DNA of 6,633 bases. Source: Ignavibacteria bacterium. Lineage in GTDB: Bacteria > Bacteroidota > Ignavibacteria > Tepidaquicellales > OLB5. The notes beneath the pieces were generated by a model. The model was not told the DNA's origin. It made no database searches and saw nothing but the letters and a program-made list of their open reading frames with translations. Below, in pieces: positions 1 through 6,110 of this stretch (positions are counted from its first letter, which is position 1; each line of letters starts with the position of its first letter). Both the position numbers and the translations under genes were made by a program. The stretch is from positions 1 through 6,633 of the forward strand of contig JAOADS010000121.1 of assembly GCA_026417195.1 (NCBI GenBank). The letters run 5' to 3'.

Positions 1-578
1 GGATAAGCGGTGGAGTTTTTACGGCTCCTCCTAATATTAATGGTTTAAGAGGTGCTATAGTATATGCCATGGTAGGCGGTGAATTCAGAGGTTTTGGCAT
101 TTCGGGAAGCGGTGGGCCATACGCTGTAAGTCGCCTAGCTCCTGCTACATATACTATGATATGTGACAGATTTGGTTACCGTGATGCTCAGAGAAGTGTT
201 GTACTGGGAAGTTATAATATTGATACGATTAATTTCTACCTGGTTCATGTTAATTTAATCGGGATCACACCAATTAGTTCAGCCATACCTTCGTTTTTCA
301 GATTAGAACAGAATTATCCGAATCCTTTTAATCCATCTACGAAATTTAAGGTTGATATACCAAATGAGTCATTTGTTAATATTACAATTTATGATATGTT
401 AGGCAGGGAAGTCGAAACCGTAATAAATTCTAAATTATCAGCTGGTTCTTATTCCATAGAATGGAATGCCTCTAAATATTCCAGTGGTATTTACTTTTAC
501 CGCATGACTGCTAAAGATACTAAGGGTAATCCTGCGCAAACGTTTAATGACGTCAAAAAAATGATACTGGTGAAATAA
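1..578 (+). CDS. Secreted/surface protein with T9SS sorting domain, C-terminal part (5' end outside window)
   Basis: The reading frame is open from base 3 (191 codons, then TAA), so the gene starts before the window; the ATG at 69 is internal, because the frame continues upstream without a stop and the same fold appears to extend across it. The first ~85 visible residues look like a carboxypeptidase-regulatory-like beta-sandwich: GAIVYA, then a PYAVSRLAPATYTM stretch, FGYRDA and a closing INFYLV strand, the usual pattern of a repeat that decorates extracellular proteins. This is followed by a short linker and a complete type IX secretion sorting domain. Proteins with such a tail are exported by Sec, cross the outer membrane through T9SS, and are released or anchored on the surface. 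The catalytic or binding part of this protein lies outside the window, so its function cannot be named. A terminator-like hairpin follows 26 bases after the stop. Confidence 0.88.
   Translation, partial: ISGGVFTAPPNINGLRGAIVYAMVGGEFRGFGISGSGGPYAVSRLAPATYTMICDRFGYRDAQRSVVLGSYNIDTINFYLVHVNLIGITPISSAIPSFFRLEQNYPNPFNPSTKFKVDIPNESFVNITIYDMLGREVETVINSKLSAGSYSIEWNASKYSSGIYFYRMTAKDTKGNPAQTFNDVKKMILVK
300..575 (+). other. Type IX secretion system type A C-terminal sorting domain (protein domain)
   Basis: This is the last 92 residues of the preceding protein. The landmarks occur in order: FRLEQNYPNPFNPSTKF at the start, an ITIYDMLGREVETVIN strand pair, SAGSYSIEWNASKYSSGIYFYRM, and the terminal KKMILVK. 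This matches the family-wide pattern (QNYPNPFNPST, IYD-LGREV, AG-Y---W, SGIYFYR, KKM-L-K). In this family the domain is the export signal recognised by the T9SS machinery and is normally removed or processed after translocation. The asparagine/proline-rich opening is characteristic of Ignavibacteriota and related FCB-group phyla. Confidence 0.93.
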
Positions 579-603
579 TTTTTGTTTTCTCCTCCTTTGG
601 TTG

Positions 604-655
604 AGGCTGGAATCCAAAAAACGTTACCTCCGTTGGATCCAGCCTTTTATTTTTA
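604..655 (+). terminator. Rho-independent terminator after the T9SS cargo gene
   Basis: The left arm GGCTGG-A-ATCCAA (605-617, one bulged A) pairs with TTGGATCCAGCC (633-644). A604-T645 can extend the stem. The right arm runs directly into TTTTATTTTT (645-654). The 15-base loop contains AACG/CGTT, which could form a small inner stem. The placement, 26 bases after the stop codon of the upstream gene and about 65 bases before the next start, is right for ending the T9SS-cargo transcript before the two-component genes. Confidence 0.85.
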
Positions 656-718
656 CCATACACTCATACTGTTACAATAAATAACAATTTTTATTCTGAT
701 CTATTATTATATTTGAAT
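656..718 (+). promoter_or_regulatory. Probable promoter/leader region of the two-component operon (boundaries not defined)
   Basis: This AT-rich stretch lies between the terminator and the response regulator start, so the two-component transcript most likely begins here. TATATTTG at 708-715 matches the Bacteroidota-type -7 element (TAnnTTTG) but has no convincing TTTG partner at the expected upstream distance. TACAAT (673-678) and TATTAT (702-707) resemble sigma-70 -10 boxes but lack good -35 partners. No direct or inverted repeat for a response-regulator operator stands out. The placement is supported by context only. Confidence 0.25.
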
Positions 719-1408
719 ATGAGCAAATCCATATTATTAATTGAGGATGATTCAAGATTATGTGAACTTTTGAATGAATTCCTTTTTAGGAACAATTACA
801 AAGTTTCTTACTTCGAAAAACCATCTGATGCATTTGTAAAACTTAGGAACAATTACTTCGATATCATAATACTTGATGTGATGTTGCCTGAAATGAATGG
901 CTTTGAGGTATTAAAAAAAATAAGAAAAGATTATAGAACACCTGTTATAATGTTGACAGCGCGAGGCGAACTTAATGATAAAATATTAGGTCTTGAGCTT
1001 GGAGCTGATGATTATTTGCCTAAACCTTTTGAACCTAGGGAACTACTTGCCAGAATACAATCCGTATTAAGGAGAAGTGAATCGAAAGCAGATGAGAATC
1101 AGATTATTGAGATAAATGATCTGGTTATTGATACCGGACAGAGAATAGCATTGTTTAATAATCAAGATATGGAACTTACATCTTCAGAATATGAAATACT
1201 TCTATATTTTGCACTCAATAACGGCAAGGTATTATCAAGAGATGAAATTATGCATAACACAAAAGGAATTCCATGGGTTAGTTTTGACCGTTCTGTAGAT
1301 GTTTTGGTATCCCGCTTAAGGAGTAAATTTAAAAAACGGGATAATAAAAAAAGACAGATAATAAAAACTATTCATAGTGTTGGATATATGTTTTATCTAC
1401 CTAAATAA
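719..1408 (+). CDS. OmpR/CpxR-family DNA-binding response regulator
   Basis: A 229-residue cytoplasmic transcription regulator that is phosphorylated by its partner kinase. The receiver domain (about residues 3-115) has the full catalytic set: acidic pocket E9-D10-D11, phospho-acceptor D53 in ILDVMLPEMNGFEVL, switch T80 in MLTAR, and K102 in LPKPF. The C-terminal winged helix (about 130-228) shows the OmpR-type ELTSSEYEILLYF-like opening, the VLSRDEIM turn, the FDRSVDVLVSRLRSKF recognition helix and the TIHSVGYMF wing. WVSFDRSVDVLVSRLR resembles the CpxR/RstA branch. I chose ATG at 719. An in-frame TTG at 713 would add Met-Asn, and neither start has a Shine-Dalgarno sequence. The stop codon shares one base with the kinase start (TAATG), so the two are co-transcribed and probably translationally coupled. 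Target genes cannot be inferred. Confidence 0.95.
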   Translation: MSKSILLIEDDSRLCELLNEFLFRNNYKVSYFEKPSDAFVKLRNNYFDIIILDVMLPEMNGFEVLKKIRKDYRTPVIMLTARGELNDKILGLELGADDYLPKPFEPRELLARIQSVLRRSESKADENQIIEINDLVIDTGQRIALFNNQDMELTSSEYEILLYFALNNGKVLSRDEIMHNTKGIPWVSFDRSVDVLVSRLRSKFKKRDNKKRQIIKTIHSVGYMFYLPK

Positions 1409-2730
1409 TGTTAACAGAATTTAAAAAAAGAAAAAAATCCGTCTTTTTTAAATTGACTTTTGTTGTAATTATCTCGGGGATTCTTATTGCAGGTTCAGTA
1501 ATGCTTGCATTCAGATTGAGTACAGATCATAAACCAAGAAAATATTTTGGAGAGTTTATCAGAAAGTTTGAACAAAAAATCGTTTCTGATATAGGGATAC
1601 CGCCGGATACCATCAAAGCCAGAGAAATAGCTGATGAACTTGAAATAGGTATAAGATTTGAGTCACAAAACTTTATTTGGAGTAATGACAAGGATCTGCC
1701 CTCAATGGAATTACTTGAGAAGGAGGCTGTCAGAATATTGCCCCCGTTACGAAGCGAGGATAGTTCTCCACCCGGAAGAATAATGAGATATAAAAACGTC
1801 ACATATTCAATTATTGATTTTCCAGAGGGACACTTTATCATCGATCCCATTAATCCCGACAGGTTTTTCAAGCCTGAAAAAGCTGTAATACTTTCAGTAG
1901 TTTTTGTTTTATTAATTGTATCAGGTATGTATTTTTATCTCCGATATCTTTTCACGCCTTTAAAATCCTTAACTCTTGCAGTGCAATCCATAGGTGAAGG
2001 TAATTATGATGTAAAAGTTCCAGAGGGAAGCAGTGATGAACTGGGTGAACTTGGGCATGCTATCAATGATATGTCTGGAAGAATTTCAGAAGCTATGAAG
2101 GCAAAAGAGCAGCTGCTGATTGATGTATCACATGAACTCAGATCACCTATTACAAGAATTAAATTAGGACTTGAGTTAGGCGTTTCTTCTGAAAAGCTAA
2201 AAGAAGATTTATGTGAGATGGAAAAGATGGTAAGTGGTATGCTTGATAATTACCGTTCCGATAATAAGGATTTAAGAATGGCAAAGACAGAACTTGTTGC
2301 ACTCATAAAAGATATTATAAATGAATATTCAAATCAAGAAAGACTTGAAGTGATTGATAAAGCAGCTAAATATTTTATTAACTGTGATTCAGAAAGAATC
2401 AGAACGGTTTTAAGAAACATTATAGATAATTCCCTTAAGTATTCTGAAAAAGATGTCATAATAGATGTCTTCTCGCAGGGGCGGAAGGTTATAGTATCAG
2501 TAACAGATCAAGGTATTGGTATTTCTGAAGATGATCTTAAGTATATATTTGAACCTTTCTACAGAGCAGATCCTTCCAGATCAAAGAAAACTGGAGGTTT
2601 TGGTTTAGGTCTATCTATTTGTAAAAAAATCATGTCTGCCCATAAAGGTGAAATTAAAATAACTAGCAATCTGGGCTCTGGGACAGAAGTCAGATTAATC
2701 TTCAGGCAAACAGAGGAGAATTATCAATAA
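1408..2730 (+). CDS. Membrane sensor histidine kinase, CpxA/RstB-like
   Basis: A 440-residue inner-membrane kinase, partner of the response regulator just upstream. Layout: basic N-terminus, TM1 (about 13-36), an extracytoplasmic sensor region of about 120 residues (37-157) that I do not recognise, TM2 (about 158-181), HAMP (about 181-232), HisKA (about 232-293) and HATPase_c (about 328-435). The phospho-acceptor is H242 in DVSHELRSPITRIKLGLEL, an H-box of the CpxA/RstB type. The ATP-binding lid is intact: N-box RNIIDN (N337, N341), G1 box DQGIGI (D367), F-box FEPFYR and G2 box GGFGLGLSI. All residues needed for autophosphorylation are present. The sensor segment is rich in charged and proline residues and has no PAS signature. 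The last 29 bases overlap the end of a gene on the opposite strand, and no terminator follows the stop. Confidence 0.95.
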   Translation: MLTEFKKRKKSVFFKLTFVVIISGILIAGSVMLAFRLSTDHKPRKYFGEFIRKFEQKIVSDIGIPPDTIKAREIADELEIGIRFESQNFIWSNDKDLPSMELLEKEAVRILPPLRSEDSSPPGRIMRYKNVTYSIIDFPEGHFIIDPINPDRFFKPEKAVILSVVFVLLIVSGMYFYLRYLFTPLKSLTLAVQSIGEGNYDVKVPEGSSDELGELGHAINDMSGRISEAMKAKEQLLIDVSHELRSPITRIKLGLELGVSSEKLKEDLCEMEKMVSGMLDNYRSDNKDLRMAKTELVALIKDIINEYSNQERLEVIDKAAKYFINCDSERIRTVLRNIIDNSLKYSEKDVIIDVFSQGRKVIVSVTDQGIGISEDDLKYIFEPFYRADPSRSKKTGGFGLGLSICKKIMSAHKGEIKITSNLGSGTEVRLIFRQTEENYQ

Positions 2731-3061
2731 ATATATAATACTTTTCTATAAGTTCGCCCTTCATGTAAAATATATTTGCGAAATTCACGGATACGACCTT
2801 ATCATCAGCTCTGGTATATGTAACTTTTCCTTCCCACACTATTGAGCCTTCCTTTTCCCAGAAGTTTAGAATTTCGTGTTTACATGCTTTTATTATTTTA
2901 AAGAAGGCTTCCACAGTCTCTTCAATTGCTTTTCTTCCTTTTACTTCTTCAGCGTTACCGAACCGGAATACACCATCTTCAGTAATAAGTTCAGAGAATC
3001 TTTTTGAGTCTTTTGAATCTATGATTGAGCTAACGTTTTCGAGAAAGTTTTTTGTTTCCAT
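2702..3061 (-). CDS. Small NTF2/SnoaL-like fold protein
   Basis: 119 residues, cytoplasmic (no signal peptide or membrane segment). The pattern is that of the SnoaL-like/NTF2-like alpha+beta cone: an N-terminal helix with FLENVSSIIDSKDSKRFSEL, then ITEDGVFRFGN, a GRKAIEETVEAFFK helix, and three or four strands (HEILNFWEKEG, SIVWEGKVTYTRADDKVVSV, NFANIFYMKGELIEKYYIF). The fold includes isomerases, dehydratases and ligand-binding proteins as well as members with no known activity, so the family alone gives no function. I see no convincing catalytic residue set. The ATG lies 10 bases after the glgP stop, so it is probably the last gene of the rfbA-rfbC-glgP operon. There is no Shine-Dalgarno sequence. 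Its final 29 bases run antisense to the end of the histidine kinase gene. Confidence 0.8.
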   Translation of the reverse strand: METKNFLENVSSIIDSKDSKRFSELITEDGVFRFGNAEEVKGRKAIEETVEAFFKIIKACKHEILNFWEKEGSIVWEGKVTYTRADDKVVSVNFANIFYMKGELIEKYYIFIDNSPLFA

Positions 3062-3071
3062 GTTTGTTGAG

Positions 3072-5543
3072 TTATTTGATTTTAATTTTATTTATTTTCC
3101 AGATTTCGTTTGTATACTCGCTTATTGTTCTGTCACTAGAAAACTTTTCCATTCTGGCAACATTAATGATAGATTTCTGTGACCATAATTTTCTGTCGGA
3201 GTAAATGCTGTACATCTTTTTATGGGTATCTTTATAAGATTTGAAATCAGCCATAACGAAGTAATAATCTCTGGTAAGAAGTTCCTGAATTACAGGGATG
3301 AAAATTCCCGGTTCGTTTTTGCTGAACTTGTCAGATGCTATCTGATCAATAACTAATTTCAGTTCAGGATCAGATTCGTAATATTCTGAAGGAAGATACC
3401 CATTTTTCCTTTTTTCCAGTATTTCATATGATGTCAGTCCGAATATAAATATGTTATCATCACCTACCTCATTTTTTATTTCAATATTAGCTCCGTCAAG
3501 GGTTCCTATTGTAAGGGCTCCGTTAAGGGCAAATTTCATATTACCTGTACCTGACGCTTCAAATCCAGCTGTTGAAATTTGTTCAGAAACATCTGAAGCA
3601 GGTATGATTTTTTCTGCCAGTGTAACACCGTAGTTAGGGATGAACAAAATTCTGAGTTTCTGATTTGTTTCCGGGTCGTTATTAACAACTTCAGCAACTG
3701 AGTTAATTAACTTAATTATAAGTTTTGCCATATGATAGGAAGGAGCGGCTTTCCCTCCGAATATGAATAGTTTAGGAATAGTTTCGCTGTCAGGGTTTAT
3801 TTTCAATCTGTTATACAAACAGATTATATGAATAATATTCAACAATTGTCTTTTGTATTCATGAAATCTTTTCACCTGAGTGTCAAAAACGAAATCAGGG
3901 CTGATTTCAGAAGACAGATTTAGGTATTTAAGTAATCTGATTTTATTATTCCTTTTTATTTCCTGCCATTTATTTATGAAGTCCGTATCGTCTGCATAAG
4001 ACTCTATTTTTCTTAACAGTCTTAAATCTGTTATCCACTTATCCTTGATTTTTGAAGTGATAAGTGCTGAAAGTTCCGGATTTGCCTGTAGTAAAAATCT
4101 TCTGACAGATATTCCGTTTGTTTTGTTATTAAACTTCCATGGCTGAAAATGATAGAATTCAGGGAATATATATTTTTTTAATATTTCAGTATGTAATTCA
4201 GCTACGCCGTTTACTGATTTACTTCCTGCAATAGCAAGATTTGCCATTCTTATAATTTTTCCCGAGTGGTTCGTTCCTGTTATAGAAATTTTTTCGAGTA
4301 TTGATTCATCACTTGAAAAATTATTTCTTATTTCAGACAGAAGTTTGTTATTAATTTCGTTAATAATTATCAAATGCCTTGGCAGAAGAACCTCAAGCAG
4401 ACTTTCTGACCATTCCTCCAATGCTTCAGGTACTATGGTGTGGTTTGTATAGGCAAATACCTGTTTAGTTGTTTCCCAGGCTGTATCCCAGCTGAGATTT
4501 TCTTCATCTATAAGAATCCTCATTAATTCCGGTATGGCAATTGCAGGGTGGGTATCGTTTAACTGAATGACTGCCTTTTCATTAAGTTTGGAAATGTCTT
4601 TATTGTTGATTTTATAATTTTTTATTATGTCCTGAAGTGTAGCAGATACAAAGAAATATTGCTGGCGAAGACGCAGGATTTTACCCTGCGGGACAGAATC
4701 ATTAGGGTAAAGGACTTTGGAAATTGTTTCTGAAAGGTTTTTACTTTCAACTGCTGAGAGATAATTCCCCTGATTGAAATAATTTAAGTTAAATTCATCA
4801 GTAGCCTTTGCCTGCCAGAGGCGAAGTGTGTTTACAGTATTGTTCCTGTAGCCGGGGACAGGAACGTCATGGGCAACTGCAAGAACGTCATCGGTGTTAA
4901 GCCATTTGTATCGCTTTATACCCTCATTATCAGTAAAGCTCTCTACTTTTCCGTTAAACTTTACACGATATGTACATTCTGACCTAATTAATGTCCACGG
5001 ACTTCCATATCTAAGCCAGTGATCTGGTTTTTCAACCTGCCAGCCTTTTTCAATCTCCTGTTCAAATATTCCGAATTCATAAAGAATCCCATATCCGAAT
5101 GCCGGCAGTTCCAATGTTGCAAGTGAGTCCATGAAACATGCAGCCAACCTTCCCAGACCACCGTTACCTAATCCCATATCAGGTTCATATCTGATGATCT
5201 CAGCTAAGTCATAACCAAAACTTTTAAGAAGTTTATCAGCTTCTTCATAAAGCCCGAGATTTATAAGAGAATTTTCAAGCAGGCTGCCCATAAGGAACTC
5301 TAATGAGAGGTAGTGGGCACATCTTACATTTTCGTCAAGATATTTCCTTTGTGTCCTGAGCCAGTTCCTTGCAATTCTGTCTCTCACAGCAAGGGAAATA
5401 GCTTTCAGCACGTCATCCCTTGTTACAGTGATGCGATCTTTTATTAAATCAAATTCGAGGTGTTCTGCAAATTGAGTAGTGAGGGAACTTTGTTTTACCT
5501 TTGCTCCGTCTGTAAAAAAAACAGATTTATGAATTCTATTCAA
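3072..5543 (-). CDS. glgP: Glycogen/maltodextrin phosphorylase (GT35)
   Basis: The enzyme splits terminal alpha-1,4-glucose units from glycogen or maltodextrin with phosphate, giving glucose-1-phosphate; it is cytoplasmic and PLP-dependent. At 823 residues it has the normal length of the E. coli/animal-type family. Visible motifs: YLSLEFLMGSLLEN (about 78-91), GLGNGGLGRLAACFMDSLATL (about 124-144), VIQLNDTHPAIAIPELMRI (about 325-343), H368 in YTNHT, VKRFHEYKRQ (R559 and K564, matching the phosphate-site Arg569/Lys574 of rabbit phosphorylase) and the PLP signature EASGTGNMKFALN with Schiff-base K670. The N-terminus lacks the animal Ser14 phosphorylation segment. The start is TTG at 5541-5543: an in-frame TAG (the rfbC stop) lies 12 bases upstream, and the first in-frame Met is residue 85, inside the conserved core, so no ATG is available. 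It sits in an operon with rfbA and rfbC, whose first enzyme uses its product. Confidence 0.95.
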   Translation of the reverse strand: MNRIHKSVFFTDGAKVKQSSLTTQFAEHLEFDLIKDRITVTRDDVLKAISLAVRDRIARNWLRTQRKYLDENVRCAHYLSLEFLMGSLLENSLINLGLYEEADKLLKSFGYDLAEIIRYEPDMGLGNGGLGRLAACFMDSLATLELPAFGYGILYEFGIFEQEIEKGWQVEKPDHWLRYGSPWTLIRSECTYRVKFNGKVESFTDNEGIKRYKWLNTDDVLAVAHDVPVPGYRNNTVNTLRLWQAKATDEFNLNYFNQGNYLSAVESKNLSETISKVLYPNDSVPQGKILRLRQQYFFVSATLQDIIKNYKINNKDISKLNEKAVIQLNDTHPAIAIPELMRILIDEENLSWDTAWETTKQVFAYTNHTIVPEALEEWSESLLEVLLPRHLIIINEINNKLLSEIRNNFSSDESILEKISITGTNHSGKIIRMANLAIAGSKSVNGVAELHTEILKKYIFPEFYHFQPWKFNNKTNGISVRRFLLQANPELSALITSKIKDKWITDLRLLRKIESYADDTDFINKWQEIKRNNKIRLLKYLNLSSEISPDFVFDTQVKRFHEYKRQLLNIIHIICLYNRLKINPDSETIPKLFIFGGKAAPSYHMAKLIIKLINSVAEVVNNDPETNQKLRILFIPNYGVTLAEKIIPASDVSEQISTAGFEASGTGNMKFALNGALTIGTLDGANIEIKNEVGDDNIFIFGLTSYEILEKRKNGYLPSEYYESDPELKLVIDQIASDKFSKNEPGIFIPVIQELLTRDYYFVMADFKSYKDTHKKMYSIYSDRKLWSQKSIINVARMEKFSSDRTISEYTNEIWKINKIKIK

Positions 5544-5555
5544 TTCTTTAAAGAA

Positions 5556-6110
5556 CTATTGGTGAGAGTATATGAAATCTTTTTCTATTTCTGAAAATTT
5601 AACAGCAACTTTGTCTTTTTCTGATACTAAGGGGTTTTTAACTTTCCAGTCTATTGCAAGATCTTTGTCTGCATAGTAAATGCTTCTCTCAGAATCTTTA
5701 TTATAATAAGCAGTACACTTATAAAAAAATAAAGCTTCATCAGACAGAACAACGAAACCATGAGCGAAGCCCGGAGGTATCCACAGTAAGCATTTGTTTT
5801 CATCTGATAATTCAGTTGAAAAATATTTTCCGTAAGTCGGGGAACCAAATCTTATGTCAACAGCTACGTCAAGGACTTTGCCTTTTATGACAGTGCATAG
5901 CTTGCCCTGAGAGTGCTTTCCTACCTGATAATGTAGTCCCCTTAAGGTATGTTTCCGTGAGCATGAAATATTATCCTGAACAAAGTGATAATTAATATAT
6001 TTTTCAATTAGATCTTTTCTGTAAAGTTCCATAAAAAATCCCCGCTCATCAGTGAAGACTGGAGGTTTTATCAGCAGCAGTCCATCTATAAATGTTTTTT
6101 CAATTAACAT
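5556..6110 (-). CDS. rfbC: dTDP-4-dehydrorhamnose 3,5-epimerase
   Basis: RmlC/RfbC catalyses the third step of dTDP-L-rhamnose synthesis, double epimerisation at C3 and C5 of dTDP-4-keto-6-deoxyglucose, in the cytoplasm. The 184 residues match the usual length of this cupin enzyme. Family landmarks in order: FTDERGFF (about 19-26), QDNIS (about 45-49), LRGLHYQ with the presumed catalytic H60, K70 in GKLCTVIKGKVLDVAVDIR, WIPPGFAHGFVVLSDEA (about 110-126), Y130 in FFYKCT, and a C-terminal VSEKD whose D166 probably partners the histidine. The ATG overlaps the end of rfbA by 11 bases, indicating translational coupling, and an AAGGTG lies just before it, unusually close to the start. The stop (TAG) lies 12 bases before the glgP start, in the same frame. 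The gene appears intact. Confidence 0.95.
   Translation of the reverse strand: MLIEKTFIDGLLLIKPPVFTDERGFFMELYRKDLIEKYINYHFVQDNISCSRKHTLRGLHYQVGKHSQGKLCTVIKGKVLDVAVDIRFGSPTYGKYFSTELSDENKCLLWIPPGFAHGFVVLSDEALFFYKCTAYYNKDSERSIYYADKDLAIDWKVKNPLVSEKDKVAVKFSEIEKDFIYSHQ

Noticed and set aside
591..606. CCTC...GAGG mini-hairpin and a CCTCCTTT string resembling the 16S rRNA 3' end
   Set aside because: A 4-bp stem is too weak, overlaps the stronger terminator stem, and the 16S-like octamer is on the wrong strand to act as a ribosome binding site. It is probably chance.
1527..1871. Minus-strand open frame of 114 codons inside the histidine kinase gene
   Set aside because: It is fully antisense to a well-conserved kinase, has no recognisable domain and no start context; it is a by-product of the coding frame opposite.
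2692..2701. AGATTAATCT palindrome at the end of the kinase gene as a terminator or operator
   Set aside because: It is a 10-base AT-rich palindrome inside coding sequence with no loop and no T-tract, and is readily explained by chance.
3451..3633. Plus-strand open frame of 60 codons opposite the PLP-site region of glgP
   Set aside because: It lies opposite the most conserved part of glgP; its openness follows from that constraint, and the peptide is not recognisable.
5544..5558. Recoded TAG (for example a pyrrolysine-type codon) joining rfbC and glgP
   Set aside because: rfbC ends at the normal length for its family and glgP has an acceptable TTG start. Nothing indicates recoding, so only ordinary termination and re-initiation is supported.
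5651..5890. Two open frames (minus 5651-5848, plus 5654-5890) within rfbC
   Set aside because: Both lie inside an intact, strongly conserved epimerase gene, and their translations show no family resemblance.
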